Shown here: positions 6,061-6,882 of the stretch, piece after piece | Layout: each line of letters begins with the position of its first letter | How positions within the stretch are numbered: position 1 is the first letter of the stretch | Source: an uncultured Nitrospina sp. | GTDB taxonomy: Bacteria; Nitrospinota; Nitrospinia; Nitrospinales; VA-1 | Direction of reading: 5' to 3' | DNA length: 6,882 nucleotides | Assembly (NCBI GenBank): GCA_913044145.1 | Contig: CAJWOD010000079.1 | Coordinates: 1-6,882 of the forward strand | Program-made: the position numbers and the translations under genes | Notes under the pieces: generated by a model | Databases searched by the model: none | What the model saw: only the letters and a program-made list of their open reading frames with translations | What the model was told of the DNA's origin: nothing

Positions 6061-6070
6061 CCTCCCCCAA

Positions 6071-6089
6071 AAACTGATGCCTCAGGTTT
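6071..6089 (+). repeat. small hairpin abutting the start of the Xre-type gene
   Basis: CTGA (6074-6077) pairs with TCAG (6082-6085) over a TGCC loop. AAA (6071-6073) can continue against TTT (6087-6089) with one bulged G. The only ribosome-binding-like bases (AGG, 6084-6086) fall within the stem immediately before the ATG. It could dampen translation or serve as an operator half-site, but it is short and may be chance. Confidence 0.3.
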
Positions 6090-6644
6090 ATGACAGTCCT
6101 CTCGGAAAACTTAAAAACTATCCGAAAAAATCTCAAATGTACACAGGGAGTCTTGTCCGAAGTTCTAGGAATCGGATTTAGAACCTACGTTCGTTACGAA
6201 GCAGGTGAAAGAGATGCTCCGGTCTCCCTCTTAATTAAAATGGCACGCTTAGGAGGATTATCTCTGGATCGTTTGCTAACAACAAAAGTTCTTCTCGAGG
6301 AATTACATTCACCCGATAAAAAAATATTACCAAAATCAAAAGTTCCCCCCGAAGTGATTTGCGGTAGCCTGGAAGAAGGGCGTCTGATGTTCAAAGGTCA
6401 GTTGGACGACAACCTTATCAGCACAAAAAAGGAGGAGCAAAAACTACTCATGCTGTTTCGTAAATTGAATACCAGTAATCAGAAAAAATTTTTGACCGAT
6501 GTTGAATGGGTTTACACAAATTCTAAAAATTCGCTTCGCTATAAAAAACCAAAAAAAATCTCTCGCAAGCAAGAAAAAGCTAAAACCGCTATCAAACTAA
6601 GAAAACTGACAAAATCCATCAAAAAAATGACTGTTCGAGGATAA
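6090..6644 (+). CDS. Xre/HTH_3-type DNA-binding protein with basic C-terminal tail
   Basis: Residues about 5-63 form a Cro/C1-type helix-turn-helix: ENLKTIRKNLKCTQGVLSEVLGI, then the recognition helix and wing region FRTYVRYEAGERDAPVSLL, and a closing helix LDRLLT. The middle part (about 70-145) includes EEQKLLMLFRKLNTSNQKKF, resembling the helical extensions common after such domains in regulators. The last 35 residues are extremely basic (KKPKKISRKQEKAK and RKLTKSIKKMTVRG), suggesting non-specific nucleic-acid contact. At 184 aa it is longer than a minimal repressor. The ATG at 6090 is the only start: an in-frame TGA precedes it at 6075-6077, and the ribosome binding site is poor. It follows the TPR gene by 29 bp and is probably in the same transcript. 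Its target is unknown; the palindrome 87 bp downstream is one candidate site. No toxin, phage or integrase partner is seen. Confidence 0.85.
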   Translation: MTVLSENLKTIRKNLKCTQGVLSEVLGIGFRTYVRYEAGERDAPVSLLIKMARLGGLSLDRLLTTKVLLEELHSPDKKILPKSKVPPEVICGSLEEGRLMFKGQLDDNLISTKKEEQKLLMLFRKLNTSNQKKFLTDVEWVYTNSKNSLRYKKPKKISRKQEKAKTAIKLRKLTKSIKKMTVRG

Positions 6645-6713
6645 TTTGACCACTTCCGATAGGAATGAGGCACCCCCGCCAATAGAGATATAGTTTCTTA
6701 TACTTTTTGCCAT
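6597..6713 (-). CDS. possible 38-aa ORF with strong ribosome binding site
   Basis: On the - strand AAAGGAGGG (6730-6722) is followed 9 nt after GGAGG by ATG at 6713. The frame runs 38 codons (MAKSIRNYISIGGGASF at the start) to a TAG that lies inside the 3' end of the Xre-type gene on the other strand. The ribosome binding site is the most consensus-like in the window. However, the product is short and unrecognised, and its tail is antisense to a lysine-rich coding stretch. It may be chance, or a real small gene. Confidence 0.25.
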   Translation of the reverse strand: MAKSIRNYISIGGGASFLSEVVKLSSNSHFFDGFCQFS

Positions 6714-6715
6714 AA

Positions 6716-6744
6716 TTTGCACCCTCCTTTAATCCAATTATAAT
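6716..6744 (+). promoter_or_regulatory. candidate promoter pointing out of the right end
   Basis: TTTGCA (6716-6721; 4 of 6 to TTGACA) and a perfect TATAAT (6739-6744) are separated by 17 bp. Transcription would begin near 6751 and run towards a gene beyond the window. The -10 sits inside an 18-bp palindrome, which suggests control by a dimeric regulator. Confidence 0.45.
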
Positions 6745-6749
6745 TGGAT
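6732..6749. repeat. perfect 18-bp palindrome, possible operator
   Basis: ATCCAATTATAATTGGAT is its own reverse complement over all 18 bases and contains TATAAT on both strands. It lies between the possible - strand ORF and the + strand end region. This symmetry, together with its placement on a candidate -10, is typical of a repressor site. The cruciform-like symmetry has no loop, so an RNA terminator is unlikely. Confidence 0.5.
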
Positions 6750-6759
6750 AATAAGTAAA

Positions 6760-6777
6760 TTTGGTCAGCAAACCAAA
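6760..6777 (+). repeat. short hairpin in the putative leader
   Basis: TTTGGT (6760-6765) and ACCAAA (6772-6777) form a 6-bp stem with a CAGCAA loop, 10 bp after the 18-bp palindrome. It would lie at the very 5' end of a transcript from the candidate promoter. It is too weak for a terminator, and its role is unknown. Confidence 0.3.
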
Positions 6778-6882
6778 ATCATCTTTTACCAACTATGGAA
6801 ACTAATTTTAGTTACCTTTTCCAAGAGTCGTCTATTTGCGAAGAAATTTTTTAAGGATATCATCCATATCGAACAAAAGAGA

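Noticed and set aside
6795..6854. 19-codon ORF (METNFSYLFQ...) in the right end region
   Set aside because: There is no ribosome binding site and it is very short. It could be a leader peptide for a gene beyond the window, but nothing seen supports it.

Overview
This is a roughly 40% GC stretch of chromosome from what looks like a Gram-negative, probably marine bacterium. A Nitrospinota-like or deltaproteobacterial-type lineage would fit the AT-leaning codon use, the formylglycine-generating-enzyme-like protein and the membrane-anchored TPR protein. That placement is an impression from protein style, not a phylogenetic result. No rRNA, tRNA, CRISPR array, insertion sequence or phage gene is visible.

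Layout. The left edge cuts into the C-terminal part of an FGE-sulfatase (SUMF1-like) domain gene on + (3-380). It converges on coaBC on - (459-1658), which has a good sigma70-type promoter just upstream. The 307 bp between coaBC and the next + gene holds that promoter and an unlisted small ORF on - (1757-1912, 51 aa) with a well-placed ribosome binding site. From 1966 everything substantial is on +: a degenerate response-regulator receiver domain, a deoxynucleoside kinase, then after 192 bp panB, panC and panD tightly packed (11-nt overlap, then a 2-nt gap), then a two-membrane-segment TPR protein, then an Xre-type DNA-binding protein with a very basic tail. The last 238 bp contain a perfect 18-bp palindrome overlapping a candidate promoter that points out of the window, plus a possible 38-aa ORF on -.

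How the genes fit together. The clear theme is coenzyme A synthesis. PanB makes ketopantoate, PanD makes beta-alanine and PanC joins pantoate to beta-alanine to give pantothenate. After phosphorylation by a kinase not seen here, the divergently placed CoaBC adds cysteine and decarboxylates the product to 4'-phosphopantetheine. Ketopantoate reductase, pantothenate kinase, coaD and coaE are not in the window. The deoxynucleoside kinase is a salvage enzyme whose link to CoA synthesis is only positional.

No clearly new multi-gene system is visible. The points most worth a second look are the 51-aa ORF, the receiver protein that lacks its phosphoacceptor aspartate, the palindromic promoter at the right end, and the PLDc_N-like membrane domain fused to TPRs. 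Several genes use TTG or GTG starts (receiver, kinase, panD, TPR protein), so automatic start calls here are easily wrong.
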